Origin: Bubalus kerabau
Lineage: Eukaryota; Chordata; Mammalia; Artiodactyla; Bovidae
DNA length: 64,000 bases
Assembly (NCBI RefSeq): GCF_029407905.1
Contig: NC_073639.1
Coordinates: 41,929,501 to 41,993,500 of the forward strand
Reading direction: 5' to 3'
Part shown: positions 35,809-46,589 of the stretch, in pieces
Numbering within the stretch: position 1 is the stretch's first letter
Layout: every line of letters starts with the position of its first letter
The notes under the pieces: model-generated
Databases searched by the model: none
Seen by the model: only the letters and a program-made list of their open reading frames with translations
What the model was told of the DNA's origin: nothing
Program-made: the position numbers and the translations under genes

Positions 35809-36104
35809 ATAACTGCTAGCTTTAGTATTTTCCATGTTTCCTGTTTAATAAATTTGTTGTCTCTTAACATTACCAAGTATGTGACTAAGCCACTGAAAAA
35901 ATGATGATTTATAAAGCTCCATATGAGATCAATGATTGTAATAATGTAACTCTAGATATGGGAAGAAGCAACAAGGCGAAATATTTACTGGACCAAGAGC
36001 CTAGTATAAAAGGAATGATCCAGAGATGTTTGCTATTCACAGGGCCTAGTCCAATAACAGCACACAGAGTGGCCTATCAATGAAATCTTTGCTAGACTTG
36101 GAAA

Positions 36105-36310
36105 GTGAAAGTGAAGTCGCTCAGTCATGTCCAACTCTTTGCAACCCCGTGAACTATAGCTTACCAGGTTCCACCATCTATGGGATTTTCGAGGCAAGAA
36201 TACTGGAGTTTGTTGCCATTTCCTTCTCCAGGAGATGTTTCCCACCCAGGGATTGAATTTCGGTCTTCTGCATTGTAGGCAGACGCTTTACTGTCTGAGC
36301 CACCAGGGAA
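36105..36310 (-). mobile_element. Bov-tA SINE with target-site duplication
   Basis: An antisense SINE starting GTGAAAGTGAAGTCGCTCAG and ending TGAGCCACCAGGGAA. The flanks GACTTGGAAA (36095-36104) and GACCTGGAAA (36311-36320) differ at one base. It sits in the env/LTR part of the second family A copy. Confidence 0.93.
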
Positions 36311-36759
36311 GACCTGGAAATGACCCTTTTCATCACCATGGGACACAATGACCATGACATGCTCCCAAAGCAGGGGCCCTGCTGACTGGAAATTTGCACT
36401 TGAAGACTGCCTCTGCAAAGGTTAAATTGTGCCCACTACAACTGCTGAACTTCAACACCCCTTGAAAGGAATTCAGGGTGGATACCAGAAATTAGTCACT
36501 CAATCTGTGGTCTGGGAAAAATGGACAAAACAGGACTTCAGATAGTCAGATGTTTTCATGTAAAGATTTTTTCTTTTTTATGAGCCCAAATTCTTGCATC
36601 TTCTCATACCTGGAGAAAAACTAATGTCATGGGCCAATGTCTGGTCCTGGTTCTCCTGTCTAGCGTTTCTTCTAGGCACCTTGAGAGTTCTACTTTTATG
36701 CATCTTTAACCCTCTGGCTAAGTTTGCTCTTTGAGAATGCAGTAAATGGATCTCCAAAC

Positions 36760-37250
36760 TGTCAGGCGAGTGTATGCTCCTTGGTTCTGTCTCGTCACAA
36801 CAAAGATTTAGAGTGACAGACACTAAAGCCCTTGGCGTGTCACTGCTCTCGGGTCTTGGACAGACCATGTTATAGCTCTTAGACAAATCAGTGTTATAGC
36901 TCTATTTTATTTAGAAAATAGCAAGAGAATCCATCCTCGAGGCTTGAGGGCATGCCGACCCAAAGATACAAAGAGAAGAGAGTGGGGGAGCGCACCAGCA
37001 CGTGGGGGAGAGAGAGAGAGAGAGAGAGCATGCTTTGGCTCCTCTTTTTATATGTTTTTTTTCCACCCCCTGGGCCTGCCCTATGTAAATTGGACTAGCC
37101 AGAAGTGCTGTTTGTTCTACCTGAGGTCCTCACTCAGGTCCTCGGACCTTCCTTTGACCTTCCTTTGTTCTATTTTTGCAGGTTTTTCCCTTCCTTGTCT
37201 TTTAGCCACCACCATTTTGGACTCCTGTTTCTTATTCTAACTACCTAGCA
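36760..37250 (-). mobile_element. 3' LTR of the compact provirus
   Basis: Minus strand starts TGCTAGGTAGTTAG and ends CTCGCCTGACA. A TATA-type CATATAAAAA lies at the complement of 37045-37054 and AATAAA at the complement of 36906-36911. A GA-repeat (37010-37028) lies between them. By eye about 40 positions differ from the 5' LTR, many at CpG, so the insertion is old. Confidence 0.9.
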
Positions 37251-37262
37251 TTACCCCCTCAA
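37251..37262 (-). other. Polypurine tract next to 3' LTR
   Basis: Minus strand reads GAGGGGGTAA directly before the 3' LTR start, the normal site of plus-strand priming in retroviruses. Confidence 0.6.
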
Positions 37263-37527
37263 GAGATGGGAGGCCCAATTCTTTTGGGAATAGGAGTGTC
37301 AAGGTCTTTCTGGCTACTTCCTGCTGAACTGGGATGGCGAGGGGTATTGGGCTTCCCCCTCTTGTTAGTCTCAAGCCTCAGAGTCCTTATAGTGGTGTCC
37401 ATCTAAGGGTGAGTGATATTTTCCGTGGTCGGCCTTAGTTTTATATCTTTATTGAATTGGCACTGCATGTTGTAACTTGTTGGCAGGTGTATGGAGTGTC
37501 CTCTTCTGTTTTCTTCCACGGCTTGAC

Positions 37528-38660
37528 TCATGAGTAGTGAATCCAGGAGCCATGTCCTGGTACCTTGACTGCTGTGGGGGTAGAAAGTATCACAGGGTAG
37601 GGGCCCTTCCATGTGGGCTGGAGTTGAGCCTTTGGGGACCCATCTTTCCAGACTTTAATTAGGACTTGAGTCCCTGAAGCATATAGTGGTGACTCCTTAG
37701 AATCTTTTGGTTCCTGGTTCATACCCTACAAGCGTATATCCTGTTGGAATTGCCCAGTGGCCATGGTATAAGACTGGAGGTTCTGAACCTCTGGATCTAG
37801 GAAGAGGTCATTGACATAAACAAAAGGTTTCCCATATAGCATCTCATAAACTAAGATCAACCTGTTCCTTAGGGACAATATAGGTGTGGAGGAGAGCTAT
37901 TGGTAAAGTCTCCTTCCATCCCAGGGAGGTCTCCTCGGTTATCTTTTTTATCACTGATTTTAAGAATTGGTTGGCTCCTGCTACTTTTCTTGAAGACTGA
38001 GGCCTCCAGACACAATGGAGATAATAAGTAATGCCCAATGCTTTAAAGACCCCTTGGATGACCTTAGAAGTAAATGATGTCCCACTGTCACTTTGTAATG
38101 ACCTGGGCAGACCAGATCTTATAATGATTTCATGGAGCAGATTTTTTTTACCACCTCCTCAGCCTTCTCAGTCCAGGTGGGAAAGCCTTCAATCCATCTT
38201 GTGAATGTATCCATCATGACTAATAGGTATTTATACCCTTGAGAAACTGGCATCTGGGTGAAGTCCATCTGCCAGTCCTCTCCTGAGTAGGTCCCACATT
38301 GTTAGACGGGCTGGGCCAGCTGGGGTCTTTGAGCTCCTTGGGGGTTGTTTAATTGGCAAGTGGGACAAGAGGAGACCACTTGCCTTATAGTTGTTTGGAG
38401 GCCTGTTCCTCTGAAGGAACTTTCTACTAATCTTTGGAGGGCCTTGTCCCCTAAATGAGTGGTGGCATGTAAGGAGTAAACCAACTTCCATTGGAGGTTC
38501 TCAGGCAGAAAAAGCAGTCCCTCCTTTTGGAACCACCCATATGATCTTCCTGAAAGCCCTCACTCTTAGCTTTAAGAGTCTCACCTTCAGTATATGAAGG
38601 AGTTTCTGGCAAATTAGTCTGTGGAACTAGGGTGGCAACCCCTATTAGGTCATGAAACAA
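37528..38660 (-). pseudogene. Gammaretroviral integrase remnant, catalytic Glu lost
   Basis: Frames in order: 38451-38660 (integrase N-terminal side), 38302-38484 with the zinc-binding HHCC module (HATTH...CPTC), the core with DWQMDFTQ (first Asp codon 38263-38265) and SDSGTSF-type second Asp (38087-38089), then 37844-38038, and the C-terminal GPY module (WKGPYPVILSTPTAVKV, in 37528-37722). The codon 36 positions after the second Asp, where DX35E needs glutamate, is GCA (Ala, 37979-37981). Frameshifts and stops separate the pieces. Original role: inserting viral DNA into the host genome. Confidence 0.85.
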
Positions 38661-38961
38661 GAAAGAGAGATTGTAAAGGAATTAAGATTTTGTTAGACAT
38701 ATGTCCCTCCAGCCATAGGAGCGAGGACCACTTACCTTAACCTGAGGTCTTCTGGAATCTGACACTGAGCTATGTGAGCTTTCTGCTGAAATTGCTTTTC
38801 GCTGTCCAGGTTTCCAGCATGATAGGCCTCTTTCCACTTCCCTTGCTCTGGGTTTTCTTCACATTCTGCTTCTACTGTGGGAGCTTTCGCTGAGTTGGGC
38901 TACTGCTGTGCTTGGCCTCCTCCTTGCCAGGGCTGCACTGAGGCTGTTTCAGCCAGGCTAA

Positions 38962-38979
38962 ATTCGAGTCACAGCACCA
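38962..38979 (-). other. Primer-binding site, tRNA-His-like
   Basis: Minus strand reads TGGTGCTGTGACTCGAAT, four bases after the 5' LTR end. It differs at two of 18 positions from the tRNA-His primer site recalled for HERV-H-type elements (TGGTGCCGTGACTCGGAT). Confidence 0.7.
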
Positions 38980-38983
38980 CAGA

Positions 38984-39474
38984 TGTCAGGTGAGTGTATG
39001 CTCCTCGGTTCTGTTTCATCACAACAAAGATTTGGAGTGACGGACATTAAAGCCCTTGGTGCGTCACAGCTCTCAGGTCTTGGACAGACCATGTTATAGC
39101 TCTTAAGACAAATCAGTGTTACAGCTCTATTTTATTTAGAAAATAGCAAGAGAATCCATCCTCGAGGAATGAGGGCATGCTGACCCAAAGACGCGAAGAG
39201 AAGACAGTAGGGGAGTGCACCAGCAAGTGGGAGAGAGAGAGCGAGCATGCGCTTTGGCTCCTCTTTTTATATGTTTATTTTTACTCCCCCTGCCTGGGCT
39301 TGCCCTATGTAAATTGGGCTAGCCAGGAGTGCTGTTTGTTCTACCTGAGGTCCTCACTCAGGTCCTCGGACCTTCCTTTGACCTTCCTTTGTTCTATTTT
39401 TACAGGCTTTTCCCTTCCTTGTCTTTTAACCACTGCCATTTTGGACTCCTGTTTCCTATTCTAACTACCTAACA
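38984..39474 (-). mobile_element. 5' LTR of the compact provirus
   Basis: Minus strand starts TGTTAGGTAGTTAG and ends CTCACCTGACA. TATA-type sequence lies at the complement of 39264-39273 and AATAAA at the complement of 39131-39136. It has the same length (491 bp) as the other LTR, with small compensating indels in the GA-rich part. Confidence 0.9.
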
Positions 39475-39960
39475 AAATGATAATACAAGGATATCATCTG
39501 GCCAACATCCAGGACAACTTCACCTACCCTACTGTTGGTCAGCAGAAGCATAACATCATAGACTCTTACAAAGGTTATTTTAATGTTACTCTTCCTACTT
39601 ATACCAGATGTAGGGGTGATGGACATTATGTACCAATTTCATATTTTACCTGTTGTTTTTAGAGAAATATATTGGTTGCCTCATTTTTACTAAAAATTAT
39701 CTAGACTTTGATAATAACTGCACCCATTTACTGACAGACTGTGACAAGGCTATGAAAGAATTGCCATATGAATGAACTTCTCAAGTTGGAGAACCCTGCT
39801 TATTGGAACACTCCATCAATTACTGTAAATGAATTATTTTCACTAAAACCTACAATATTTCTACATTGTTACTTATAGAAGTAATAAGACTGCTTGTGCT
39901 ATTTTGCCTTGTTCCTATGCTCTTCAGCCTAAACAATCCAAGGATCACTGTTAGGGAAAT
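39475..39960 (+). pseudogene. Cysteine- and sequon-containing fragment, possibly retroviral env
   Basis: Broken plus-strand translation shows several N-glycosylation sequons (NFT, NVT, NCT), spaced cysteines (TRC, FTC, TDC) and, near 39890-39950, a CAILPCSYAL pattern. Together these resemble a retroviral surface glycoprotein. The 61-codon frame 39477-39662 holds the first two sequons. No fusion peptide or TM domain is visible and I cannot name a family, so it is an inference only. Confidence 0.3.
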
Positions 39961-40619
39961 AAAACAGAGGTAGTCTTGCTCAGGCTTTAGAGGCAAAAGT
40001 GTATAGCAGACCTCTGACCTTGCTTCTGACCTACCTGGACACTGCCCTGACTACTGCTGTGAGAGTTAGCCACACCTGCTGTGAAGAGAAACACAATAGA
40101 TATATGGGAAGCAGATCTTGGAGTTTATTAAGTCCCTGGAGGAGGTCTGGCCAACCACTCCCCAAACTTATCAACGTTCCAAGATTTACAGAACAAAGTA
40201 AACAGCATTAACCTGAAACCAGAGGTGCAATTTGCTCACAGATTGATGATGATATCAGTTTGCATCCTGCGGTTATAAGGGGGAACCCTGAACTACAATC
40301 TTTGAAGTCTCACCCAGGGAGCAGACAGGCTACCTGGGACCTTTTTCTCAACAGTGACTCCAGATCTGCTGTGACATTGGACTTCCCAGCGCTGTTTAAG
40401 TTTGGATGTTTGTCAAAACCCAATTTGTTAAGCAAAACCCAATTTTTGCTCTTTATATTTCTCTTTTCTTTTAATGTTAGTATTTTGAATGTAAGCTAGA
40501 TAATTCTTTAATAAATATTTGTATTATTTGTTTGTATATAATGAGTGTCTTATTTTGTTAACAAATCTTTTGAACCTGAGATGAAAATTAAAATTTTGGC
40601 AAAACAACTTATTGTAATT
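39961..40619. other. Probable LTR-derived or unknown repeat DNA
   Basis: Mixed-composition sequence with a TTATAAGGG TATA-like motif near 40273 and AATAAA near 40510, which could be an LTR on the plus strand. The boundaries are not visible. The 70- and 79-codon frames have no recognisable domain. Confidence 0.3.
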
Positions 40620-40812
40620 TTTCTTTAGATATTATCTTTTTCATACAATTTTTTCATGAGATTGCTGAAGGAGAAACTGGGGAAGAGATCCGGTCATCTA
40701 TTAATTACTTATTCTTCTTTTCAACTACTTTGATCTAAAGAAAGAACCAACAGTTTAGGCAAGGTATGCATAATTGAGATATTTGAAAGGTGTGCCAGGA
40801 CCTAAGGCACAT

Positions 40813-40881
40813 AGAACATAAGGATGCCTGGTGCCAGAACATGAGGATGCTTGGTGCTAGAACATAAGGATGCCTGGTTTG
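40813..40881. repeat. 3 x 23-bp tandem repeat
   Basis: Units at 40813-40835, 40836-40858 and 40859-40881 share AGAACAT.AGGATGC.TGGT with two or three differences each. Confidence 0.92.
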
Positions 40882-40929
40882 AAATAAGAGAAAGGGGCAG
40901 GAACAATCTTTAAAAGAATGACGTAGCCT

Positions 40930-41344
40930 GAGGGCGAAACATAAACTGATTGGAACCAAATAGTTTCAGAAGACAGAAGATTAGACTTCCAGTGTACCTT
41001 GTGGCATATTATATGCTCATTGTAATACATTATTCTCTAAATGACACACCCATCAGTGCCATGACAGTTTGGAGGCCAAACATAAAAGGCCACAAAATGG
41101 ATTGATGGCCCAATTTCTAGAAATCCTGCCTCTTGTCCAAAATAATTGGAATAATCCTCCCACTCATTAGCCTATTAGATTACTCAGCCCATAAAAACTA
41201 ACTACACCATATTTCCAAGCACTCTCACCTTCTGAGATGATCTAGGCTGTGTCCTTGGAGTCTGTTTTCTCTCTAAATAAATCCATTTCTTACCTATCAC
41301 TTCATGTGTGAATTTTTAGCAATGAAGAAATAACCTTAAAATTC
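40930..41344 (+). mobile_element. LTR-like segment
   Basis: Contains CATCAGTGCCATGACAGTTT, a TATA-like ATAAAAAC at 41191-41198, and AATAAA at 41276-41281 followed by TCCATTTCTTACC. That arrangement is recalled from class I-type mammalian LTRs. The edges are unclear. Confidence 0.4.
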
Positions 41345-41480
41345 ACCAACAGTTTAGGGCTACTTACAATGTATTAATATTGCTGTTAATTTATATCTTT
41401 CCTGCAAGTGTTCTTTCCTGCAAGAGCTGCTTACTTATGGGCAGAGTTAGCAAGGCTGGGCAGGGGACAATTAACTATAC

Positions 41481-42830
41481 AATGCAAGGGCTAGAGCTTA
41501 AAACAAATAGATTCAATATGGAATCAGGTTACTTCTTTCCTTTTACAGAATGAAGATGGAGATTAGAGATAAAATAGAAATAGAGTTGTAAGTAGAAGTA
41601 GTTTGAGACAGAAAGGAAAAAGAAGAAAAGAGAAGGAACTGGTATCCATATCTGGAACAGGTGAAGCATGGAAACATAATTTATTAAAAGAATCCAAGAG
41701 ATAAATAGGCCAATAAAAATTTGTAGAGTCATGCCCCAACTTGGGAAATCGTGAGGAACACATGAGACTTTCAGTCACAGAACCAAGAGGGTATAACCAG
41801 ACTACATGGAGACATACTTGAGAAATAAAGCAATCTTTGAAGCCCTACAGGTTTGTTATATTAAAGATGCATTTCAACCTCAAATTGTTTCATCTTTTCA
41901 ACACCATGGTATCTTTTCAATGATATACTTACTACTGCCGGAAAATAGATGTTTCTACTGTAGACTATACCCACATATGTGTATTGGATAAAGCTGCCTG
42001 TTTCCTACTGATATTTTGAGGGCAAAACAAATAACCTTGAGCTGTTGGCATCTGGTGTTCAAATACCTTTCTAGTTATTTTAATATAAGAAATATTTTTA
42101 AAAGGCTGAAATAGAATGAAGAGACAAGATTATATTTAAATAGAAATAAAAGCAATAAATTCATTTGCTTTTCTGACTCTTATCTCCCACTACTGCCATT
42201 GAAGTTTTCCTATAAACTTATATTATTTGAGCATAGTGTTTGCAGGTGAAGAGAAAAATGATTAAAAAAAAAAAAATGGCACCAAATAACATATCCCCTT
42301 CAAATCCTGACTATTATTTTTTCTTCCACTGAAATCTCTTTGAAATGTGTGAATATATCTTCCAGCTACTTATATAATATCATATTGTATGTAAATTAAA
42401 TTCAAAATAAGATTGCCTAAAGGAACACCTGCATTTCCTTTGACTATGTAATCTGATTTGCTAAGACATTCTTTCCAAATGACAAGTGATTGTAAAACTG
42501 ATGGCTAACAGGAAAATAAATATCATTTGAAGAAGTAACTAAATATTTGAAATGAAAAGATAAAAATATAGCTGCTCAAAAATGCCGAGCAGGTAAAGGC
42601 AAGGTAGGTCCCAAATAAAATATGCTTGCTGAGATTTGAATGCTGTCAGAAACTTTGACCTAAGGCAGAATTATAAAATGGAGTCTTACTATTTTAATGT
42701 TCTATTTCCTATGTCACCTTCGCTATTCACTATTTTCAGAAGCATATGGATGTGAAAAGATATTCAAAGCTGTGATAAAATATTGACAGTATTTTTTTAC
42801 ATTTTAATTTTTAATTTTTTGTGTTACTAC
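41481..42830. other. AT-rich DNA
   Basis: No gene recognised. The frames at 41529-41778 are shadows of a purine-rich stretch (41560-41640). A poly-A run lies near 42265. Confidence 0.5.
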
Positions 42831-43336
42831 TGAAGGAGGAAACAGGACAGGCTCCATCTTAAAAGCAGGACTCCATCTTGGGCCGGACTGCAGACTTTGA
42901 GCTGTATGTCCAGTATCTATGGAAACGACATACCAACTGGAAAACCAGGCCCCCGGAAGGAAGAACCCCAGGGCTCATACCTAGACTCTCCATCGCCTAA
43001 AAAAAAAATACCCTAATTATCTATGTAACTGAATAGAATCATGCATTCTGTTATGGTTTTTGGGGTATGACCACAGGCCTATTGATAATTGCCCACTGTT
43101 AACTACCTAGGCTTAAGGCATATGAATCACGGGTTAACTTTGATTGTATCTTTCTTTTCCTTTGTTCAGACTAGTTGCAGGGAATTTGGGGAGGTGGGTT
43201 TGGGCACGTACACTTAGGGTATATAAGATTTTCCCAAAAACTGATCAGGGTCCTTGGCTCAGAGGAGACTCTGCCTTGGGCCCACAGGTGTAATGAACTG
43301 CACTCCAGTTTGTTTACCGGAACACGTGGTTACAAC
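42831..43336 (+). mobile_element. Solo LTR (second plus-strand family)
   Basis: It begins TGAAGGAGGAAACAGG, with two CTCCATCTT motifs, a TATA box TATATAAG at 43220-43227, an AATGAA in the polyadenylation position near 43292, and an end near TGGTTACAAC. The flanks ACTAC (42826-42830) and ACTAT (43337-43341) could be a target duplication with one mismatch. No internal sequence is attached. Confidence 0.65.
43220..43227 (+). promoter_or_regulatory. LTR TATA box
   Basis: TATATAAG, about 75 bases upstream of the degenerate polyadenylation signal of the same LTR. Confidence 0.45.
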
Positions 43337-43856
43337 ACTATGAATATATGATACCATAGTGAAATTAATAGACAAATGATTTAATCTCAGATAAAATATA
43401 GATGTATATAAATAGGGCGTTTTGTTCTGGGTTACTGGTGCTGGGGTTAATAGGAAGAGAAGAGTCAAGATTATGTTTTCAGTAAGTTCTTTTTTAATTG
43501 TGCTTTGTGGGAGAAATTACATTTTTGACTAAAGTACTCCTAAGTCTGATTAGACTTAAAATAACTTCACGGAAACAGCAAACACTCTCAGAATTTATAA
43601 TATACCAAAGCACCTACATTAAACTATCATGACCTTTGTACCTGTTACCTTGTAAGCACTCCAATTACTTGAGCACATTTATTTGTCTCTTCTAAATAGT
43701 TCAGAGACTTTACAAAACAAACAAACTTGTTTCCAGCTGAGGACCATTCTATGCTAATTGGATTAGGCACGTCTATTAGATTATTTTTGGTGTATATTGT
43801 AACCACCATACTCTAAAATTTTGCCATGTCTGGAGACATTTATTAGCAAGCATGCT
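43337..43856. other. AT-rich DNA
   Basis: No recognised repeat or exon between the solo LTR and a BovB fragment. Confidence 0.5.
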
Positions 43857-44299
43857 GACAAAGGTCTATCTAGTTAAAGCTATGGTTTTTCCAGTAGTCA
43901 AGTATGGATGTGAGAGTTGGACTGTAAAGAGCACTGAAGAATTGATGCTTCTGAACTGTGGTGTTGAAGACTCTTGAGAGTCCCTTGGACTGCAAGGAGA
44001 TCCAACCAGTCCATCCTAAAGGAAATCAGTTCTGAATATTCATTGAAAGGACTGATGGTGAAGCTGAAGATCCAATTATTTGGCCACCTGATAAGAAGAA
44101 CTGACTCACTGGAAAAGACCCTGATGCTGGGAAAGATTGAAGTCAGGAGAGGAAGAGAATAGTTGGTTGGATGGCATCACTGACTCAATGGACATGAGTT
44201 TGAGCAGGCTTCAGGAGTTGGTGACAGGGAAGACTGGCATGCTGCAGTCCACGGGGTTGTAAAGAGTCAGACACAACTGAGTGACTGAACTGAACTGAA
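43857..44299 (+). mobile_element. BovB LINE 3' fragment
   Basis: A sense BovB from CAAAGGTCTATCTAGTTAAA to GACTGAACTGAACTGAA. Small deletions around 43930-43970 and 44160 break the frame. Confidence 0.93.
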
Positions 44300-44566
44300 T
44301 AATTCTAAAGAATCATACATTCCAGCCCTCTTTGCTCTAAGACATCCTGCTTGAAAAGCTTATGTAGGAAACACGTGATGGAATTTCAGAGGCATGTTTA
44401 GTCAAACCTCTGTTATATCCAGTGCAAGAAGAATCTACTGAAGTAGCAATGGGAACTTTAAAGAATCAAGGGCACCATTTTAAAGGATTCTTGTTACATA
44501 GGTTCCTGGACTCTTACAATTTGCTTCTTTAGAGGAAACACATTATTTGTTCTTTTTTAAAAATAG

Positions 44567-44805
44567 ATAGCCAATGGGAACTTGCTGTATGACTCAGGGA
44601 ACTCAGACTGGGGCTCTATAACAACCTAGAGGGGAGGGATGGAGAGTGAGATGGGAGGAAGGTTCAAAAGGGAGGGGACATATGTATACCTATGGATGAT
44701 TCATGTTGATGTTTGGCAGAAACCAACACAATTCTGTAAAGCATTTATTCTTCAATTAAAAAATATTTTTTTAAAAAATTTAAAAAAATAACAAAACAAA
44801 AAGTA
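44567..44805 (+). mobile_element. Ruminant-type L1 3' end, 5'-truncated
   Basis: It carries the L1 3'UTR blocks GAACTTGCTGTATGACTCAG, ACATATGTATACCTATGG and TTCATGTTGATGTTTGGCAG, then TTCTTCAATTAAAAAATA and an A-rich tail. It is about 240 bp with no coding part. Confidence 0.9.
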
Positions 44806-45186
44806 ACACTTTATTTTTAAATAGTTGAGCTGATTCATGCATCTCGACTTACTCTTAGTGAAAGATGTTGTCCAACATCTGATTTCCTAATTTGCAAGTT
44901 ATTAACTTTAACAACAACAACAAAAATTTCCTACTGTGTTTTAAACAATCAAAAAGCATTTCATAGTGCATATATATATGTATATATATATATATATAAT
45001 CATAAAAATCTGGGACAACAAGGTCAATTTGTTTAAATGATAGAAAAGTATAGAAGCTCAATTTTCATAATATAAACAACTTTCATAAAAGGATAGGTAT
45101 GGACATACTCATATAGTTACTTATTGTGATACACTTATCACATTCTGATAAAATAAATAATTCTAAGACACCTTAAACAAAATTCG
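44806..45186. other. AT-rich DNA with (TA)n
   Basis: Contains a TA microsatellite at 44966-44998 and an ACA-rich run near 44912. The 68-codon minus frame across the TA run is not a gene. Confidence 0.55.
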
Positions 45187-45400
45187 GACTTCCCAGCTAG
45201 CTCAGTGGTAAAGAATTTGCCTGCCAATGCAGGAGATGCTGGTTTGATTTCTGGGTCAGGAAGATTCCCCTGGAGAAGGAAATAGCAACCCACTCCAATA
45301 TTCTTGTGTGGGGAAATTCCATGGACAGAAGAGCCTGAAGGGTTATAGTCCATGGGGTCACAAAAGAGTAGGACACAATTTAGCAACTCAACAACAACAA
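45187..45400 (+). mobile_element. Bov-tA SINE
   Basis: A full sense SINE: ACTTCCCAGCTAGCTCAGTG at the 5' end, a B-box-like GGTTTGATTTC, and a CAACAACAACAA tail. The flanks AACAAAATT and AACAAATTT may be a mutated target duplication. Confidence 0.93.
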
Positions 45401-45967
45401 ATTTTAAGTCATACAGATTAAAATGTATTTTCATATAAGCACATATATTCTAGACTTTCAAGTGAAAGACTGTAAATTTCTCAGAAGAATAATCTGTCTC
45501 AACAATCAGAACTAAAGGTAAAAGTAAAATCATCTTGGTTTTATGCAGTGCAACTGTAGCAGTGGATAGTATGTAAATCCTAAATAAAATCTAATGAAGG
45601 GATATACTACATTCTCTCTCTCACCCTAAACCTGTGACCTCATGGAGAATTCACTGTGACCATCACGTGAGAGAAATAAAAAATGGGCCTGGTTTACAGT
45701 AGGCTGCCACCACCTGAAAGTTATTAGTTCGGAGTTACTGTCATATTTAGGGATGATGCTGAGAACAGTGGTGAAAATGTCATTTGCTAATGGGCAGAAC
45801 TTTAAGCAATATGTTATGTTGTTATTGTCATTGTTTTATTTTTGTTTTTCAGAGAAGATAGCAGAGGGAGAGGTCTAAAGTGGTTCATGGGCACTGAATT
45901 AGTGGTAATTCCAGGGTTTTTGGTTATGGACTTGGAAACACAAAAATTAGAAATCTACAGATAAGGA
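45401..45967. other. AT-rich DNA
   Basis: No gene or repeat recognised. Confidence 0.5.
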
Positions 45968-46348
45968 TATCTATTTTTGCTGTTAAGTCCCTCTGTTGTT
46001 TCCGGCTTTTTGCCACCCTGTGGGCTGCCGCACTCCAGGCTTCCCTGTCTTTCACCATTTCCTGGAGCTTGCTTACACTCATGTCCATTGAGTCAGCGAT
46101 GGCATCCAACCATCTCATCTTCTGTCACACCCTAATCCTCCTGTCTTCACTTTTTGCCAACATTAGGGTCTTTTCCAATGAATCAGCTCTTTGCATCAAG
46201 TAGCCAAAGCATTAGAGCTTCAGCCTCAACATCAGTCCGTCCAATGAATATTCAGGGTTGATTTCCTTTAGGATTGAATAACTTGATCTCCTTGCAGTCA
46301 AAGGGACTCTTAAGAGTCCTCCAACACAACAGTTCAAAAGCAAATAAA
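45968..46348 (-). mobile_element. Diverged BovB LINE 3' fragment
   Basis: An antisense BovB 3'UTR with the blocks CACTCATGTCCATTGAGTCA and GATCTCCTTGCAGTC. Its 3' end (CTGTTAAGTCCCTCTGTTG) is more diverged than in other copies, so it is older. Confidence 0.9.
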
Positions 46349-46589
46349 GGTAAGTGTCATCAAGTAAGCAGAAAGTATGAAGATCTGTAACCTATATAAA
46401 TACTAATGGAAAAGCAACTCCAGCAGAGAAAAATCTTAATAAAAGTTTGCAGTATATGCCACACCAAATATGCTTCTTTGGTATGATGATTATTTTGAAC
46501 TGTAGACATTTGAGAAACAGCAAATGCAGATTGTTAACAAATTCAAGTTAAGCTGCTTGCCACTCAAAATCTATTGAAGAGCAAAATTC

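Larger units (their letters stand above)
32555..36759 (+). mobile_element. Second copy of ERV family A (rearranged)
   Basis: A plus-strand sequence collinear with the reverse complement of the minus-strand provirus. 32590-33360 and 33645-35160 match the pol-side block (about 14800-12715). 35810-36560 matches the env/LTR side (about 8960-8400), for example GATCAATGATTGTAATA and TTCAGGGTGGA. The counterpart of roughly 12715-8960, with the integrase end and most of env, is absent at the place where a BovB (35167-35808) sits. A LINE and a SINE interrupt it further. No frame is intact. Confidence 0.6.
36760..39474 (-). mobile_element. Compact gammaretrovirus-like provirus, internally deleted
   Basis: Two same-orientation LTRs of 491 bp (36760-37250 and 38984-39474) enclose only 1.73 kb. 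On the minus strand the order is 5' LTR, tRNA-His-like primer site, leader, pol integrase remnant, a short env-end remnant, purine tract and 3' LTR. Gag, protease, RT and nearly all of env are missing. The flanking tetranucleotides are AAAC and AAAT, a possible mutated 4-bp target duplication. It lies at the end of the second family A copy. Confidence 0.9.
40620..41480. mobile_element. LTR-like repeat 'Y', copy 1, with internal segment
   Basis: 40636-40800 matches 47260-47370 and 63325-63490 (GAAACTGGGGAAGAGATC, TTAATTACTTATTCTTC). 41345-41450 resembles 63570-63660 (CCTGCAAGAGCTGCTTAC). The intervening segment is flanked by perfect 14-bp repeats and carries a tandem triplication and an LTR-like signal set. 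Orientation and family are unresolved. Confidence 0.45.

Noticed and set aside
38728..38741. Consensus-like splice donor (AAG|GTAAGTGG on the minus strand) in the compact provirus
   Set aside because: It fits a retroviral leader donor, but a single short motif without an acceptor or transcript is not enough to annotate.
41529..41778. Two overlapping minus-strand frames resembling a membrane protein
   Set aside because: Hydrophobicity results from a purine-rich plus-strand stretch. The frames overlap in different phases and lack any domain.
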